This document shows positions 36,330 through 50,153 of a DNA stretch of 64,000 nt, piece after piece. Position numbers and translations under genes: made by a program. The number at the start of each line of letters is the position of its first letter. Position 1 is the first letter of the stretch. The stretch is from Brassica napus (Eukaryota; Streptophyta; Magnoliopsida; Brassicales; Brassicaceae), in the NCBI RefSeq assembly GCF_020379485.1, contig NC_063449.1:38871473-38935472 (forward strand), given 5' to 3'. Below the pieces are notes generated by a model. That model saw only the letters and a list, made by a program, of their open reading frames with translations, had not been told where the DNA came from and made no database searches.

Positions 36330-37695
36330 GGTTGTTATGTGTTAGAAGATTTACTGTTTAACTTTTCTCAAGTTAGAGAAAATAATAAGTTTTTAAATTT
36401 CTGATGTTATTTGAATAAACGAGGCTTGCCCTATTTATAGATACGAATAATCAATATTTAAAATTTATTTTCGACTAATGAATTTTGCTTTTGACGTTTT
36501 TTTATCATTAACACGTGTTAAGTTACATTTTTTTTGCTGAAGTTATTAACTGCTTAGGTTTATACTTTATAAAGAATTAAATTAGGATTCTTGTAGTATA
36601 CAAATGAACATACTAAAAAGTTATATAATTATTTAAATTAAAAACTACAGAACATTTTTAATGAATATTTTTTTATGTCAGCAACATATAATTTGGTGGT
36701 TGTATATCAACTTACTACAAAAACCAAAAGTACACTCTAACATTTAATGCATCTAGAAATGATTTAAAGTCTATATCAATATCTCTCTCTCTCTAATATT
36801 AAAGGAGAGAGTTTCAGATTTTATATTTTCTTTATTTCGTAATGTAGGATGCTTAAGAATATAATTTTATCCTTTTAATTCTATAAACAATTATATAGAG
36901 ATGGTTATGAGGTAAAACATGACTCCACTTGGGAAAATAATCTACAAATTTCAATTCCCTATACAAGAAATGAAACATGAAATCTATAAAGAATGAAATT
37001 TAACAAAAACAGAAAAACAAATTTTCGAATTTAGACTTGCCATATAGATTAACTATTATATATTTCTCAAGGAAATTTATGTGTCTCATATTAAACATAT
37101 AAATAGCATATATATGCTTATATAAATTGACGAATGGTTATTTTTATTCTTGAATGAATTTTTTAATTGAGTTGAGTCCTTTTAAAAATGTTTCATGCAC
37201 AGTTTTGAGCCGCGACTCCGTTTGTACTTGGTTATTTTTTTCTTAAATCATTCTCCAAACTGTATTTTCGATCAATTTCTTCAAAATATATGTAATAACA
37301 GCAAAATTTAAATATGAAAACAAATGTTATGGGAAACAGAAAATGGTATATAGATTGTGCGACCACTTGTTGAAGGTGATACTATAAATGTAATAAGTCT
37401 GTTGCGGTCTTGTGGATTGCCGAAATGCTAGATTTTTAAGATTACAAATTAGTGTTTATTTTGATAATTCGCCTTATTAATTCATAAAAACTGTGAGTAT
37501 TTAAAGATTTTTAAGTATTAATTTTTTTATTTGGCATCTAAAACTGAGAAAGGGGAATAAAGTAATGCAAAATAAAATAAGTAACACAAAACGATAAATA
37601 TAAATCTCACATGAATGTATTAAAAATTAATTTTGAATTTGTATGCAAATACAAATAATTTTATTAAAATCCCATATCATTATGTTAAATAATAA

Positions 37696-38038
37696 TTAAG
37701 CCGGCGATACCGCTTTTGAAACAGACACACAATAAGCCCATACTTCATCTCTTTTCTGTAAATATTTGGATTCGTTTCCGATTAAACAAGGTCTACCCGC
37801 GATATATTTGACAAGTGTGTCATGACACTCTTTGCCTTCTTGAACAAGCTCCTTGCAACAAGGAATGGATACAACTCCATCTCCAAAAACTTGAGAAATG
37901 ATCTTGAGAGCACAGTTTGGACTGATTTTAACAACACATTGATCCCATAACTTTTTGGCTCATTTTCTTCTACAGCTAATGAAGGTACACATGTATTCGC
38001 CACAACTAGGACAACATAATAAAGTTAAGCTTTGCCAT
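37696..38038 (-). pseudogene. array copy 3: broken secreted six-Cys protein gene
   Basis: Three lesions relative to other copies. Ten bases are missing from the signal-peptide region, so the frame hits a TAG after ten codons. One T is missing from the T-run at about 37951-37955 (NEPKK region), a second frameshift. About 21 bases spanning the TATA box are missing near 38139 (gcttgcccaatatttaac). Its neighbours on both sides are intact. It also has Gly/Arg-type substitutions around residue 85. It should not be transcribed normally or translated. Confidence 0.9.
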
Positions 38039-39396
38039 GGTTGTTATGTGTTTGAGGATTTACTGTTTTAACTTTCCTCAAGTTAGAGAAAGAAATAAGT
38101 TTTTAAATTTCTGATGTTATATGAATAAACGAGGCTTGCCCAATATTTAACATTTATGTTCGACAAATGAATTTTGCTTTTGACGTTTTTATCATTAACA
38201 TGTGTTAAGTTACATTTTTTTGCTGAAGTTATTAACTGCTTAGGCTTATACTTTATAAAGAATTAAATTAGGATTCCTATAGTATACAAATGAACACACT
38301 AAAAAGTTATATAATTATTTAAATTAAAAACTACCGAACATTTTTAATGATTTTTTTTTGTCAGCAACATATAATTTGGTGGTTGTATATCAACTTACTA
38401 CAAAAACCAAAAGTACACTCTAACATTTGATCAATCTAGAAATGATTTAAAGTATATATCGATATATCTCTATCTCTCTAAGATTAAAGGAAAGAGTTTC
38501 AGATTTTATATATTTTTTATTTCGTAATATAGGATGCTTAAGAATGTAATTTTATCCTTTCAATTTTATAAACTTTTATATAGGGATGGTTATGAGGTAA
38601 AACATGACTCCACTTGGGAAAATAATCTACAAATTTCAATTCCTATACAAGAAATAAAACATGAAATCTATATAGAATGAAATTTAATAAAAACTTAAAA
38701 ACATATTTTCGAATTTAAACTTGCCATATCATATTTTATCAGTTTATAACTTACATAATAGTTTAATTACTATATATTTTCTCAAATAAATTTATGTGTC
38801 TCATATTAAACATATAACTAGCATATATATACTTATATAAATTAACGAATGGTTATTTTTATTCTGGAATGAATTTTTTTAATAGAGTTGAGTGCTTTTA
38901 AAAATGTTTCATGCACAGTTTTGAGCCGCGACTCCGTTTGTATTTGGTTAATGTTTCTTAAATCATTCTTCAAATTGTGTATTCGATCAATTTATTCAAA
39001 ATATATTTAATAACTCCAAAATTTAAATATGAAAAGGTATGTGATGGGAAGAAGAAAATGATATATAGATTGTGCGACCACCTGAAGGTGATACTATAAA
39101 TGTAATAAGTCTGTTGCGGTCTTGTGGATTGGAGAAATAGTAGATTTTTAAGATTACAAATTAGTGTTTATTTTGATATTTCAACTTATTAATTCATAAA
39201 AAGTTTAAATATTATTATTTTTTTAATTGGCATCTAAAACTGAGAAAAAGGAACAAATAATGGAAAATAAATTAAGTAACACAAAACGATAAATATAAAT
39301 ATAAATCTCACATGAATATATTAAAAATTAATTTTGAATTTGTATGCAAATACAAATAATTTTATTAAAATCCCATATCATTATTTTAAATAATAA

Positions 39397-39750
39397 TTAA
39401 GCCGGTGATACCGCTTTTGAAACAGACACACAATAAGCCCATACTTCATCTCTTTTCTGTAAATATTTGGATTCGTTTCCGATTAAACTAGGTCTATCCG
39501 CGATATATTTGACAAGTGTGTCATGACACTCTTTGCCTTCTTGAACAAGCTCCTTGCAACAAGGAATGGATACAACTCCATCTCCAAAAACTTGAGAAAT
39601 GATCTTGAGCGCACAGTTTGGACTGATTTTAACAACACATTGATCCCATAACTTTTTTGGCTCATTTTCTTCTACAGCTAATGAAGGTACACATGTATTC
39701 GCCGCAACTAGGACAACAAAAGACAACATAATAAAGTTAAGCTTCGCCAT
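39397..39750 (-). CDS. array copy 4: secreted six-Cys protein
   Basis: Intact. Signal-peptide variant with Ile7, Ala16 and Leu24 (VAANTC...SLAV). From residue 26 onward it is identical to all intact copies from 5 to 14. The ATG context is changed to ccaccATGG (minus strand) as in copies 6, 9 and 12. Confidence 0.8.
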   Translation of the reverse strand: MAKLNFIMLSFVVLVAANTCVPSLAVEENEPKKLWDQCVVKISPNCALKIISQVFGDGVVSIPCCKELVQEGKECHDTLVKYIADRPSLIGNESKYLQKRDEVWAYCVSVSKAVSPA

Positions 39751-41131
39751 GGTGGTTATGTGTTTGAGGATTTACTGTTTAACTTTCCTCAAGTTAGAGA
39801 AAGAAATAATTTTTTAAATTTCTGATGTTATTTGAATAAACGAGGCTTGCCCTATTTATAGATACGAATAATCAATATTTAACATTTATGTTCGACTAAT
39901 GAATTTTGCTTTTGACGTTTTTATCATTAACATGTGTTAAGTTACATTTTTTTTTGCTGAAGTTATTAACTGCTTAGGCTTATACTTTATAAAGAATTAA
40001 ATTAGGATTCCTGTAGTATACAAATGAACACACTAAAAAGTTATATAATTATTTAAATTAAAAACTACCGAACATTTTTAATGAATTTTGTTTTGTCAGC
40101 AACATATAATTTGGTGGTTGTATATCAACTTACTACAAAAACCAAAATTACACTCTAACATTTGATCAATCTAGAAATGATTTAAAGTATATATCGATAT
40201 ATCTCTCTCTCTATAAGATTAAAGGAAAGAGTTTCAGATTTTATATATTTTTTATTTCGTAATGTAGGATGCTTAAGAATGTAATTTTATCCTTTTAATT
40301 TTATAAACTTTTATATAGGGATGGTTATGAGGTAAAACATGACTCCACTTGGGAAAATAATCTACAAATTTCAATTCCTATACAAGAAATAAAACATGAA
40401 ATCTATATAGAATGAAATTTAATAAAAACTTAAAAATAAATTTTCGAATTTAAACTTGCCATATCATATTTTATCAGTTTATAACTTACATAATAGTTTA
40501 ATTACTATATATTTTCTCAAGGAAATTTATGTGTCTCATATTAAACATATAACTAGCATATATATACTTATATAAATTAACGAATGGTTATTTTTATTCT
40601 TGAATGAATTTTTTTAATAGAGTTGAGTGCTTTTAAAAATGGTTCATGCACAGTTTTGAGCCGCGACTCTGTTTGTATTTGGTTAATGTTTCTTAAATCA
40701 TTCTTCAAATTGTGTATTCGATCAATTTATTCAAAATATATTTAATAACTCCAAAATTTAAATATGAAAACGTATGTGATGGGAAAAAGAAAATGGTATA
40801 TAGATTGTGCGACCACTTGAAGATGATACTATAAATGTAATAAGCCTGTTGCGGTCTTGTGGATTGGAGAAATAGTAGATTTTTAAGATTACAAATTAGT
40901 GTTTATTTTGATATTTCAACTTATTAATTCATAAAAAGTTTAAATATTATTATTTTTTTAATTGGCATCTAAAACTGAGAAAAGGGAACAAATAATGCAA
41001 AATAAATTAAGTAACAGAAAATGATAAATATAAATATAAATCTCACATGAATATATTGAAAATTAATTTTGAATTTGTATGCAAATACAAATAATTTTAT
41101 TAAAATCCCATATCATTATTTTAAATAATAA

Positions 41132-41485
41132 TTAAGCCGGTGATACCGCTTTTGAAACAGACACACAATAAGCCCATACTTCATCTCTTTTCTGTAAATA
41201 TTTGGATTCGTTTCCGATTAAACTAGGTCTATCCGCGATATATTTGACAAGTGTGTCATGACACTCTTTGCCTTCTTGAACAAGCTCCTTGCAACAAGGA
41301 ATGGATACAACTCCATCTCCAAAAACTTGAGAAATGATCTTGAGCGCACAGTTTGGACTGATTTTAACAACACATTGATCCCATAACTTTTTTGGCTCAT
41401 TTTCTTCTACAGCGAATGAAGGTACACATGTATTCGCCACAACTAGGACAACAAAAGACAACATAGTAAAATTAAGCTTCGCCAT
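41132..41485 (-). CDS. array copy 5: secreted six-Cys protein (type B)
   Basis: Intact. Signal-peptide variant Thr7, Val16, Phe24. First gene of the first 5201-base block. Type B is recognised by aaaattaagcttcgcc at the start codon region and gtaacagaaaatg in the 3' flank. Protein identical to copies 7, 8, 10, 11 and 13. Confidence 0.8.
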   Translation of the reverse strand: MAKLNFTMLSFVVLVVANTCVPSFAVEENEPKKLWDQCVVKISPNCALKIISQVFGDGVVSIPCCKELVQEGKECHDTLVKYIADRPSLIGNESKYLQKRDEVWAYCVSVSKAVSPA

Positions 41486-42864
41486 GGTTGTTATGTGTTT
41501 GAGGATTTACTGTTTAACTTTCCTCAAGTTAGAGAAAGAAATAAGTTTTTAAATTTCTGATGTTATTTGAATAAACGAGGCTTGCTCTATTTATAGATAC
41601 GAATAATCAATATTTAACATTTATGTTCGACTAATGAATTTTGCTTTTGACGTTTTTATCATTAACATGTGTTAAGTTACATTTTTTTGCTGAAGTTATT
41701 AACTGCTTAGGCTTATACTTTATAAAGAATTAAATTAGGATTCCTGTAGTATACAAATGAACACACTAAAAAGTTATATAATTATTTAAATTAAAAACTA
41801 CCGAACATTTTTAATGAATTTTTTTTTGTCAGCAACATATAATTTGGTGGTTGTATATCAACTTACTACAAAAACCAAAATTACACTCTAACATTTGATC
41901 AATCTAGAAATGATTTAAAGTATATATCGATATATCTCTCTCTCTATAAGATTAAAGGAAAGAGTTTCAGATTTTATATATTTTTTATTTCGTGATGTAG
42001 GATGCTTAAGAATGTAATTTTATCCTTTTAATTTTATAAACTTTTATATAGGGATGGTTATGAGGTAAAACATGACTCCACTTGGGAAAATAATCTACAA
42101 ATTTCAATTCCTATACAAGAAATAAAACATGAAATCTATATAGAATGAAATTTAATAAAAACTTAAAAATAAATTTTCGAATTTAAACTTGCCATATCAT
42201 ATTTTATCAGTTTATAACTTACATAATATTTTAATTACTATATATTTTCTCAAGGAAATTTATGTGTCTCATATTAAACATATAACTAGCATATATATAC
42301 TTATATAGATTAACGAATGGTTATTTTTATTCTTGAATGAATTTTTTTAATAGAGTTGAGTCCTTTTAAAAATGGTTCATACACAGTTTTGAGCCTCGAC
42401 TCCGTTTGTATTTGGTTAATGTTTCTTAAATCATTCTTCAAATTGTGTATTTGGTCAATTTATTCAAAATATATTTAATAACTCCAAAATTTAAATATGA
42501 AAACGTATGTGATGGGTAAAAGAAAATGGTATATAGATTGTGCGACCACTTGAAGGTGATACTATAAATGTAATAAGTCTGTTGCGGTCTTGTGGATTGG
42601 GGAAATACTAGATTTTTAAGATTAAAAATTAGTGTTTATTTTGATATTTCAACTTATTAATTCATAAAAAGTTTAAATATTATTATTTTTTTAATTGGCA
42701 TCTAAAACTGAGAAAAGGGAACAAATAATGCAAAATAAATTAAGTAACACAAAACGATAAATATCAATATAAATCTCACATGAATATATTAAAAATTAAT
42801 TTTGAATTTGTATGCAAATACAAATAATTTTATTAAAATCCCAGATCATTATTTTAAATAATAA

Positions 42865-43217
42865 TTAAGCCGGTGATACCGCTTTTGAAACAGACACACA
42901 ATAAGCCCATACTTCATCTCTTTTCTGTAAATATTTGGATTCGTTTCCGATTAAACTAGGTCTATCCGCGATATATTTGACAAGTGTGTCATGACACTCT
43001 TTGCCTTCTTGAACAAGCTCCTTGCAACAAGGAATGGATACAACTCCATCTCCAAAAACTTGAGAAATGATCTTGAGCGCACAGTTTGGACTGATTTTAA
43101 CAACACATTGATCCCATAACTTTTTTGGCTCATTTCTTCTACAGCTAATGAAGGTACACATGTATTCGCCGCAACTAGGACAACAAAAGACAACATAGTA
43201 AAGTTAAGCTTCGCCAT
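42865..43217 (-). pseudogene. array copy 6: frameshifted secreted six-Cys protein gene (type A')
   Basis: One T is missing in the run at about 43133-43136 (cattttc becomes catttc), shifting the frame at residue 28-29, immediately after the signal peptide. All cysteines of the mature protein are then read out of frame. Otherwise it matches copies 9 and 12 (Thr7, Ala16, Leu24), which are intact. The TATA box and ATG are kept. A homopolymer sequencing error is a fair alternative to a true mutation. Confidence 0.8.
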
Positions 43218-44598
43218 GGTGGTTATGTGTTTGAGGATTTACTGTTTAACTTTCCTCAAGTTAGAGAAAGAAATAAGTTTTTAAATTTCTGATGTTATTT
43301 GAATAAACGAGGCTTGCCCTATTTATAGATACGAATAATCAATATTTAACATTTATGTTCGACTAATGAATTTTGCTTTTGACGTTTTTATCATTAACAT
43401 GTGTTAAGTTACATTTTTTTTGCTGAAGTTATTAACTGCTTAGGCTTATACTTTATAAAGAATTAAATTAGGATTCCTGTAGTATACAAATGAACACACT
43501 AAAAAGTTATATAATTATTTAAATTAAAAACTACCGAACATTTTTAATGAATTTTTTTTTTGTCAGCAACATATAATTTGGTGGTTGTATATCAACTTAC
43601 TACAAAAACCAAAAGTACACTCTAACATTTGATCAATCTAGAAATGATTTAAAGTATATATCGATATATCTCTCTCTCTATAAGATTAAAGGAAAGAGTT
43701 TCAGATTTTATATATTTTTTATTTCGTAATGTAGGATGCTTAAGAATGTAATTTTATCTTTTTAATTTTATAAACTTTTATATAGGGATGGTTATGAGGT
43801 AAAACATGACTCCACTTGGGAAAATAATCTACAAATTTCAATTCCTATACAAGAAATAAAACATGAAATCTATATAGAAGGAAATTTAATAAAAACTTAA
43901 AAATAAATTTTCGAATTTAAACTTTCCATAACATATTTTATCAGTTTATAACTTACATAATATTTTAATTACTATATATTTTCTCAAGGAAATTTATGTG
44001 TCTCATATTAAACATATAACTAGCATATATATACTTATATAAATTAACGAATGGTTATTTTTATTCTTGAATGAATTGTTTTAATAGAGTTGAGTGCTTT
44101 TAAAAATGGTTCATGCACAGTTTTGAGCCGCGACTCTGTTTGTATTTGGTTAATGTTTCTTAAATCATTCTTCAAATTGTGTATCCGATCAATTTATTCA
44201 AAATATATTTAATAACTCCAAAATTTAAATATGAAAACGTATGTGATGGGAAAAAGAAAATGGTATATAGATTGTGCGACCACTTGAAGATGATACTATA
44301 AATGTAATAAGTCTGTTGCGGTCTTGTGGATTGGAGAAATAGTAGATTTTTAGGATTACAAATTAGTGTTTATTTTGATATTTCAACTTATTAATTCATA
44401 AAAAGTTTAAATATTATTATTTTTTTAATTGGCATCTAAAACTGAGAAAAGGGAACAAATAATGCAAAATAAATTAAGTAACACAAAATGATAAATATAA
44501 ATATAAATCTCACATGAATATATTGAAAATTAATTTTGAATTTGTATGCAAATACAAATAATTTTATTAAAATCCCATATCATTATTTTAAATAATAA

Positions 44599-44952
44599 TT
44601 AAGCCGGTGATACCGCTTTTGAAACAGACACACAATAAGCCCATACTTCATCTCTTTTCTGTAAATATTTGGATTCGTTTCCGATTAAACTAGGTCTATC
44701 CGCGATATATTTGACAAGTGTGTCATGACACTCTTTGCCTTCTTGAACAAGCTCCTTGCAACAAGGAATGGATACAACTCCATCTCCAAAAACTTGAGAA
44801 ATGATCTTGAGCGCACAGTTTGGACTGATTTTAACAACACATTGATCCCATAACTTTTTTGGCTCATTTTCTTCTACAGCGAATGAAGGTACACATGTAT
44901 TCGCCACAACTAGGACAACAAAAGACAACATAGTAAAGTTAAGCTTCGCCAT
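44599..44952 (-). CDS. array copy 7: secreted six-Cys protein (type C)
   Basis: Intact. Protein identical to the type B copies, but the DNA differs in flanks (gtaacacaaaatg downstream, taaagttaag near the start). Third gene of the first 5201-base block. Confidence 0.8.
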   Translation of the reverse strand: MAKLNFTMLSFVVLVVANTCVPSFAVEENEPKKLWDQCVVKISPNCALKIISQVFGDGVVSIPCCKELVQEGKECHDTLVKYIADRPSLIGNESKYLQKRDEVWAYCVSVSKAVSPA

Positions 44953-46332
44953 GGTTGTTATGTGTTTGAGGATTTACTGTTTAACTTTCCTCAAGTTAGA
45001 GAAAGAAATAAGTTTTTAAATTTCTGATGTTATTTGAATAAACGAGGCTTGCTCTATTTATAGATACGAATAATCAATATTTAACATTTATGTTCGACTA
45101 ATGAATTTTGCTTTTGACGTTTTTATCATTAACATGTGTTAAGTTACATTTTTTTTGCTGAAGTTATTAACTGCTTAGGCTTATACTTTATAAAGAATTA
45201 AATTAGGATTCCTGTAGTATACAAATGAACACACTAAAAAGTTATATAATTATTTAAATTAAAAACTACCGAACATTTTTAATGAATTTTTTTTTGTCAG
45301 CAACATATAATTTGGTGGTTGTATATCAACTTACTACAAAAACCAAAAGTACACTCTAACATTTGATCAATCTAGAAATGATTTAAAGTATATATCGATA
45401 TATCTCTCTCTCTATAAGATTAAAGGAAAGAGTTTCAGATTTTATATATTTTTTATTTCGTAATGTAGGATGCTTAAGAATGTAATTTTATCCTTTTAAT
45501 TTTATAAACTTTTATATAGGGATGGTTATGAGGTAAAACATGACTCCACTTGGGAAAATAATCTACAAATTTCAATTCCTATACAAGAAATAAAACATGA
45601 AATCTATATAGAATGAAATTTAATAAAAAATTAAAAATAAATTTTCGAATTTAAACTTGCCATATCATATTTTATCAGTTTATAACTTACATAATAGTTT
45701 AATTACTATATATTTTCTCAAGGAAATTTATGTGTCTCATATTAAACATATAACTAGCATATATATACTTATATAAATTAACGAATGGTTATTTTTATTC
45801 TTGAATGAATTTTTTTAATAGAGTTGAGTGCTTTTAAAAATGGTTCATGCACAGTTTTGAGCCGCGACTCTGTTTGTATTTGGTTAATGTTTCTTAAATC
45901 ATTCTTCAAATTGTGTATTCGATCAATTTATTCAAAATATATTTAATAACTCCAAAATTTAAATATGAAAACGTATGTGATGGGAAAAAGAAAATGGTAT
46001 ATAGATTGTGCGACCACTTGAAGATGATACTATAAATGTAATAAGCCTGTTGCGGTCTTGTGGATTGGAGAAATAGTAGATTTTTAAGATTACAAATTAG
46101 TGTTTATTTTGATATTTCAACTTATTAATTCATAAAAAGTTTAAATATTATTATTTTTTTAATTGGCATCTAAAACTGAGAAAAGGGAACAAATAATGCA
46201 AAATAAATTAAGTAACAGAAAATGATAAATATAAATATAAATCTCACATGAATATATTGAAAATTAATTTTGAATTTGTATGCAAATACAAATAATTTTA
46301 TTAAAATCCCATATCATTATTTTAAATAATAA

Positions 46333-46686
46333 TTAAGCCGGTGATACCGCTTTTGAAACAGACACACAATAAGCCCATACTTCATCTCTTTTCTGTAAAT
46401 ATTTGGATTCGTTTCCGATTAAACTAGGTCTATCCGCGATATATTTGACAAGTGTGTCATGACACTCTTTGCCTTCTTGAACAAGCTCCTTGCAACAAGG
46501 AATGGATACAACTCCATCTCCAAAAACTTGAGAAATGATCTTGAGCGCACAGTTTGGACTGATTTTAACAACACATTGATCCCATAACTTTTTTGGCTCA
46601 TTTTCTTCTACAGCGAATGAAGGTACACATGTATTCGCCACAACTAGGACAACAAAAGACAACATAGTAAAATTAAGCTTCGCCAT
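46333..46686 (-). CDS. array copy 8: secreted six-Cys protein (type B)
   Basis: Intact; coding sequence appears the same as copies 5 and 11, exactly 5201 bases from each. First gene of block 2. Confidence 0.8.
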   Translation of the reverse strand: MAKLNFTMLSFVVLVVANTCVPSFAVEENEPKKLWDQCVVKISPNCALKIISQVFGDGVVSIPCCKELVQEGKECHDTLVKYIADRPSLIGNESKYLQKRDEVWAYCVSVSKAVSPA

Positions 46687-48065
46687 GGTTGTTATGTGTT
46701 TGAGGATTTACTGTTTAACTTTCCTCAAGTTAGAGAAAGAAATAAGTTTTTAAATTTCTGATGTTATTTGAATAAACGAGGCTTGCTCTATTTATAGATA
46801 CGAATAATCAATATTTAACATTTATGTTCGACTAATGAATTTTGCTTTTGACGTTTTTATCATTAACATGTGTTAAGTTACATTTTTTTGCTGAAGTTAT
46901 TAACTGCTTAGGCTTATACTTTATAAAGAATTAAATTAGGATTCCTGTAGTATACAAATGAACACACTAAAAAGTTATATAATTATTTAAATTAAAAACT
47001 ACCGAACATTTTTAATGAATTTTTTTTTGTCAGCAACATATAATTTGGTGGTTGTATATCAACTTACTACAAAAACCAAAATTACACTCTAACATTTGAT
47101 CAATCTAGAAATGATTTAAAGTATATATCGATATATCTCTCTCTCTATAAGATTAAAGGAAAGAGTTTCAGATTTTATATATTTTTTATTTCGTGATGTA
47201 GGATGCTTAAGAATGTAATTTTATCCTTTTAATTTTATAAACTTTTATATAGGGATGGTTATGAGGTAAAACATGACTCCACTTGGGAAAATAATCTACA
47301 AATTTCAATTCCTATACAAGAAATAAAACATGAAATCTATATAGAATGAAATTTAATAAAAACTTAAAAATAAATTTTCGAATTTAAACTTGCCATATCA
47401 TATTTTATCAGTTTATAACTTACATAATATTTTAATTACTATATATTTTCTCAAGGAAATTTATGTGTCTCATATTAAACATATAACTAGCATATATATA
47501 CTTATATAGATTAACGAATGGTTATTTTTATTCTTGAATGAATTTTTTTAATAGAGTTGAGTCCTTTTAAAAATGGTTCATACACAGTTTTGAGCCTCGA
47601 CTCCGTTTGTATTTGGTTAATGTTTCTTAAATCATTCTTCAAATTGTGTATTTGGTCAATTTATTCAAAATATATTTAATAACTCCAAAATTTAAATATG
47701 AAAACGTATGTGATGGGTAAAAGAAAATGGTATATAGATTGTGCGACCACTTGAAGGTGATACTATAAATGTAATAAGTCTGTTGCGGTCTTGTGGATTG
47801 GGGAAATACTAGATTTTTAAGATTAAAAATTAGTGTTTATTTTGATATTTCAACTTATTAATTCATAAAAAGTTTAAATATTATTATTTTTTTAATTGGC
47901 ATCTAAAACTGAGAAAAGGGAACAAATAATGCAAAATAAATTAAGTAACACAAAACGATAAATATCAATATAAATCTCACATGAATATATTAAAAATTAA
48001 TTTTGAATTTGTATGCAAATACAAATAATTTTATTAAAATCCCAGATCATTATTTTAAATAATAA

Positions 48066-48419
48066 TTAAGCCGGTGATACCGCTTTTGAAACAGACACAC
48101 AATAAGCCCATACTTCATCTCTTTTCTGTAAATATTTGGATTCGTTTCCGATTAAACTAGGTCTATCCGCGATATATTTGACAAGTGTGTCATGACACTC
48201 TTTGCCTTCTTGAACAAGCTCCTTGCAACAAGGAATGGATACAACTCCATCTCCAAAAACTTGAGAAATGATCTTGAGCGCACAGTTTGGACTGATTTTA
48301 ACAACACATTGATCCCATAACTTTTTTGGCTCATTTTCTTCTACAGCTAATGAAGGTACACATGTATTCGCCGCAACTAGGACAACAAAAGACAACATAG
48401 TAAAGTTAAGCTTCGCCAT
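48066..48419 (-). CDS. array copy 9: secreted six-Cys protein (type A')
   Basis: Intact counterpart of the broken copy 6, 5201 bases from it. Signal peptide Thr7, Ala16, Leu24; identical protein to copy 12. 3' flank marker cccagatcatt. Confidence 0.8.
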   Translation of the reverse strand: MAKLNFTMLSFVVLVAANTCVPSLAVEENEPKKLWDQCVVKISPNCALKIISQVFGDGVVSIPCCKELVQEGKECHDTLVKYIADRPSLIGNESKYLQKRDEVWAYCVSVSKAVSPA

Positions 48420-49799
48420 GGTGGTTATGTGTTTGAGGATTTACTGTTTAACTTTCCTCAAGTTAGAGAAAGAAATAAGTTTTTAAATTTCTGATGTTAT
48501 TTGAATAAACGAGGCTTGCCCTATTTATAGATACGAATAATCAATATTTAACATTTATGTTCGACTAATGAATTTTGCTTTTGACGTTTTTATCATTAAC
48601 ATGTGTTAAGTTACATTTTTTTTGCTGAAGTTATTAACTGCTTAGGCTTATACTTTATAAAGAATTAAATTAGGATTCCTGTAGTATACAAATGAACACA
48701 CTAAAAAGTTATATAATTATTTAAATTAAAAACTACCGAACATTTTTAATGAATTTTTTTTTGTCAGCAACATATAATTTGGTGGTTGTATATCAACTTA
48801 CTACAAAAACCAAAAGTACACTCTAACATTTGATCAATCTAGAAATGATTTAAAGTATATATCGATATATCTCTCTCTCTATAAGATTAAAGGAAAGAGT
48901 TTCAGATTTTATATATTTTTTATTTCGTAATGTAGGATGCTTAAGAATGTAATTTTATCTTTTTAATTTTATAAACTTTTATATAGGGATGGTTATGAGG
49001 TAAAACATGACTCCACTTGGGAAAATAATCTACAAATTTCAATTCCTATACAAGAAATAAAACATGAAATCTATATAGAAGGAAATTTAATAAAAAATTA
49101 AAAATAAATTTTCGAATTTAAACTTTCCATAACATATTTTATCAGTTTATAACTTACATAATATTTTAATTACTATATATTTTCTCAAGGAAATTTATGT
49201 GTCTCATATTAAACATATAACTAGCATATATATACTTATATAAATTAACGAATGGTTATTTTTATTCTTGAATGAATTTTTTTAATAGAGTTGAGTGCTT
49301 TTAAAAATGGTTCATGCACAGTTTTGAGCCGCGACTCTGTTTGTATTTGGTTAATGTTTCTTAAATCATTCTTCAAATTGTGTATCCGATCAATTTATTC
49401 AAAATATATTTAATAACTCCAAAATTTAAATATGAAAACGTATGTGATGGGAAAAAGAAAATGGTATATAGATTGTGCGACCACTTGAAGATGATACTAT
49501 AAATGTAATAAGTCTGTTGCGGTCTTGTGGATTGGAGAAATAGTAGATTTTTAGGATTACAAATTAGTGTTTATTTTGATATTTCAACTTATTAATTCAT
49601 AAAAAGTTTAAATATTATTATTTTTTTAATTGGCATCTAAAACTGAGAAAAGGGAACAAATAATGCAAAATAAATTAAGTAACACAAAATGATAAATATA
49701 AATATAAATCTCACATGAATATATTGAAAATTAATTTTGAATTTGTATGCAAATACAAATAATTTTATTAAAATCCCATATCATTATTTTAAATAATAA

Positions 49800-50153
49800 T
49801 TAAGCCGGTGATACCGCTTTTGAAACAGACACACAATAAGCCCATACTTCATCTCTTTTCTGTAAATATTTGGATTCGTTTCCGATTAAACTAGGTCTAT
49901 CCGCGATATATTTGACAAGTGTGTCATGACACTCTTTGCCTTCTTGAACAAGCTCCTTGCAACAAGGAATGGATACAACTCCATCTCCAAAAACTTGAGA
50001 AATGATCTTGAGCGCACAGTTTGGACTGATTTTAACAACACATTGATCCCATAACTTTTTTGGCTCATTTTCTTCTACAGCGAATGAAGGTACACATGTA
50101 TTCGCCACAACTAGGACAACAAAAGACAACATAGTAAAGTTAAGCTTCGCCAT
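49800..50153 (-). CDS. array copy 10: secreted six-Cys protein (type C)
   Basis: Intact; same protein as copies 7 and 13 and same flank markers. Third gene of block 2. Confidence 0.8.
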   Translation of the reverse strand: MAKLNFTMLSFVVLVVANTCVPSFAVEENEPKKLWDQCVVKISPNCALKIISQVFGDGVVSIPCCKELVQEGKECHDTLVKYIADRPSLIGNESKYLQKRDEVWAYCVSVSKAVSPA

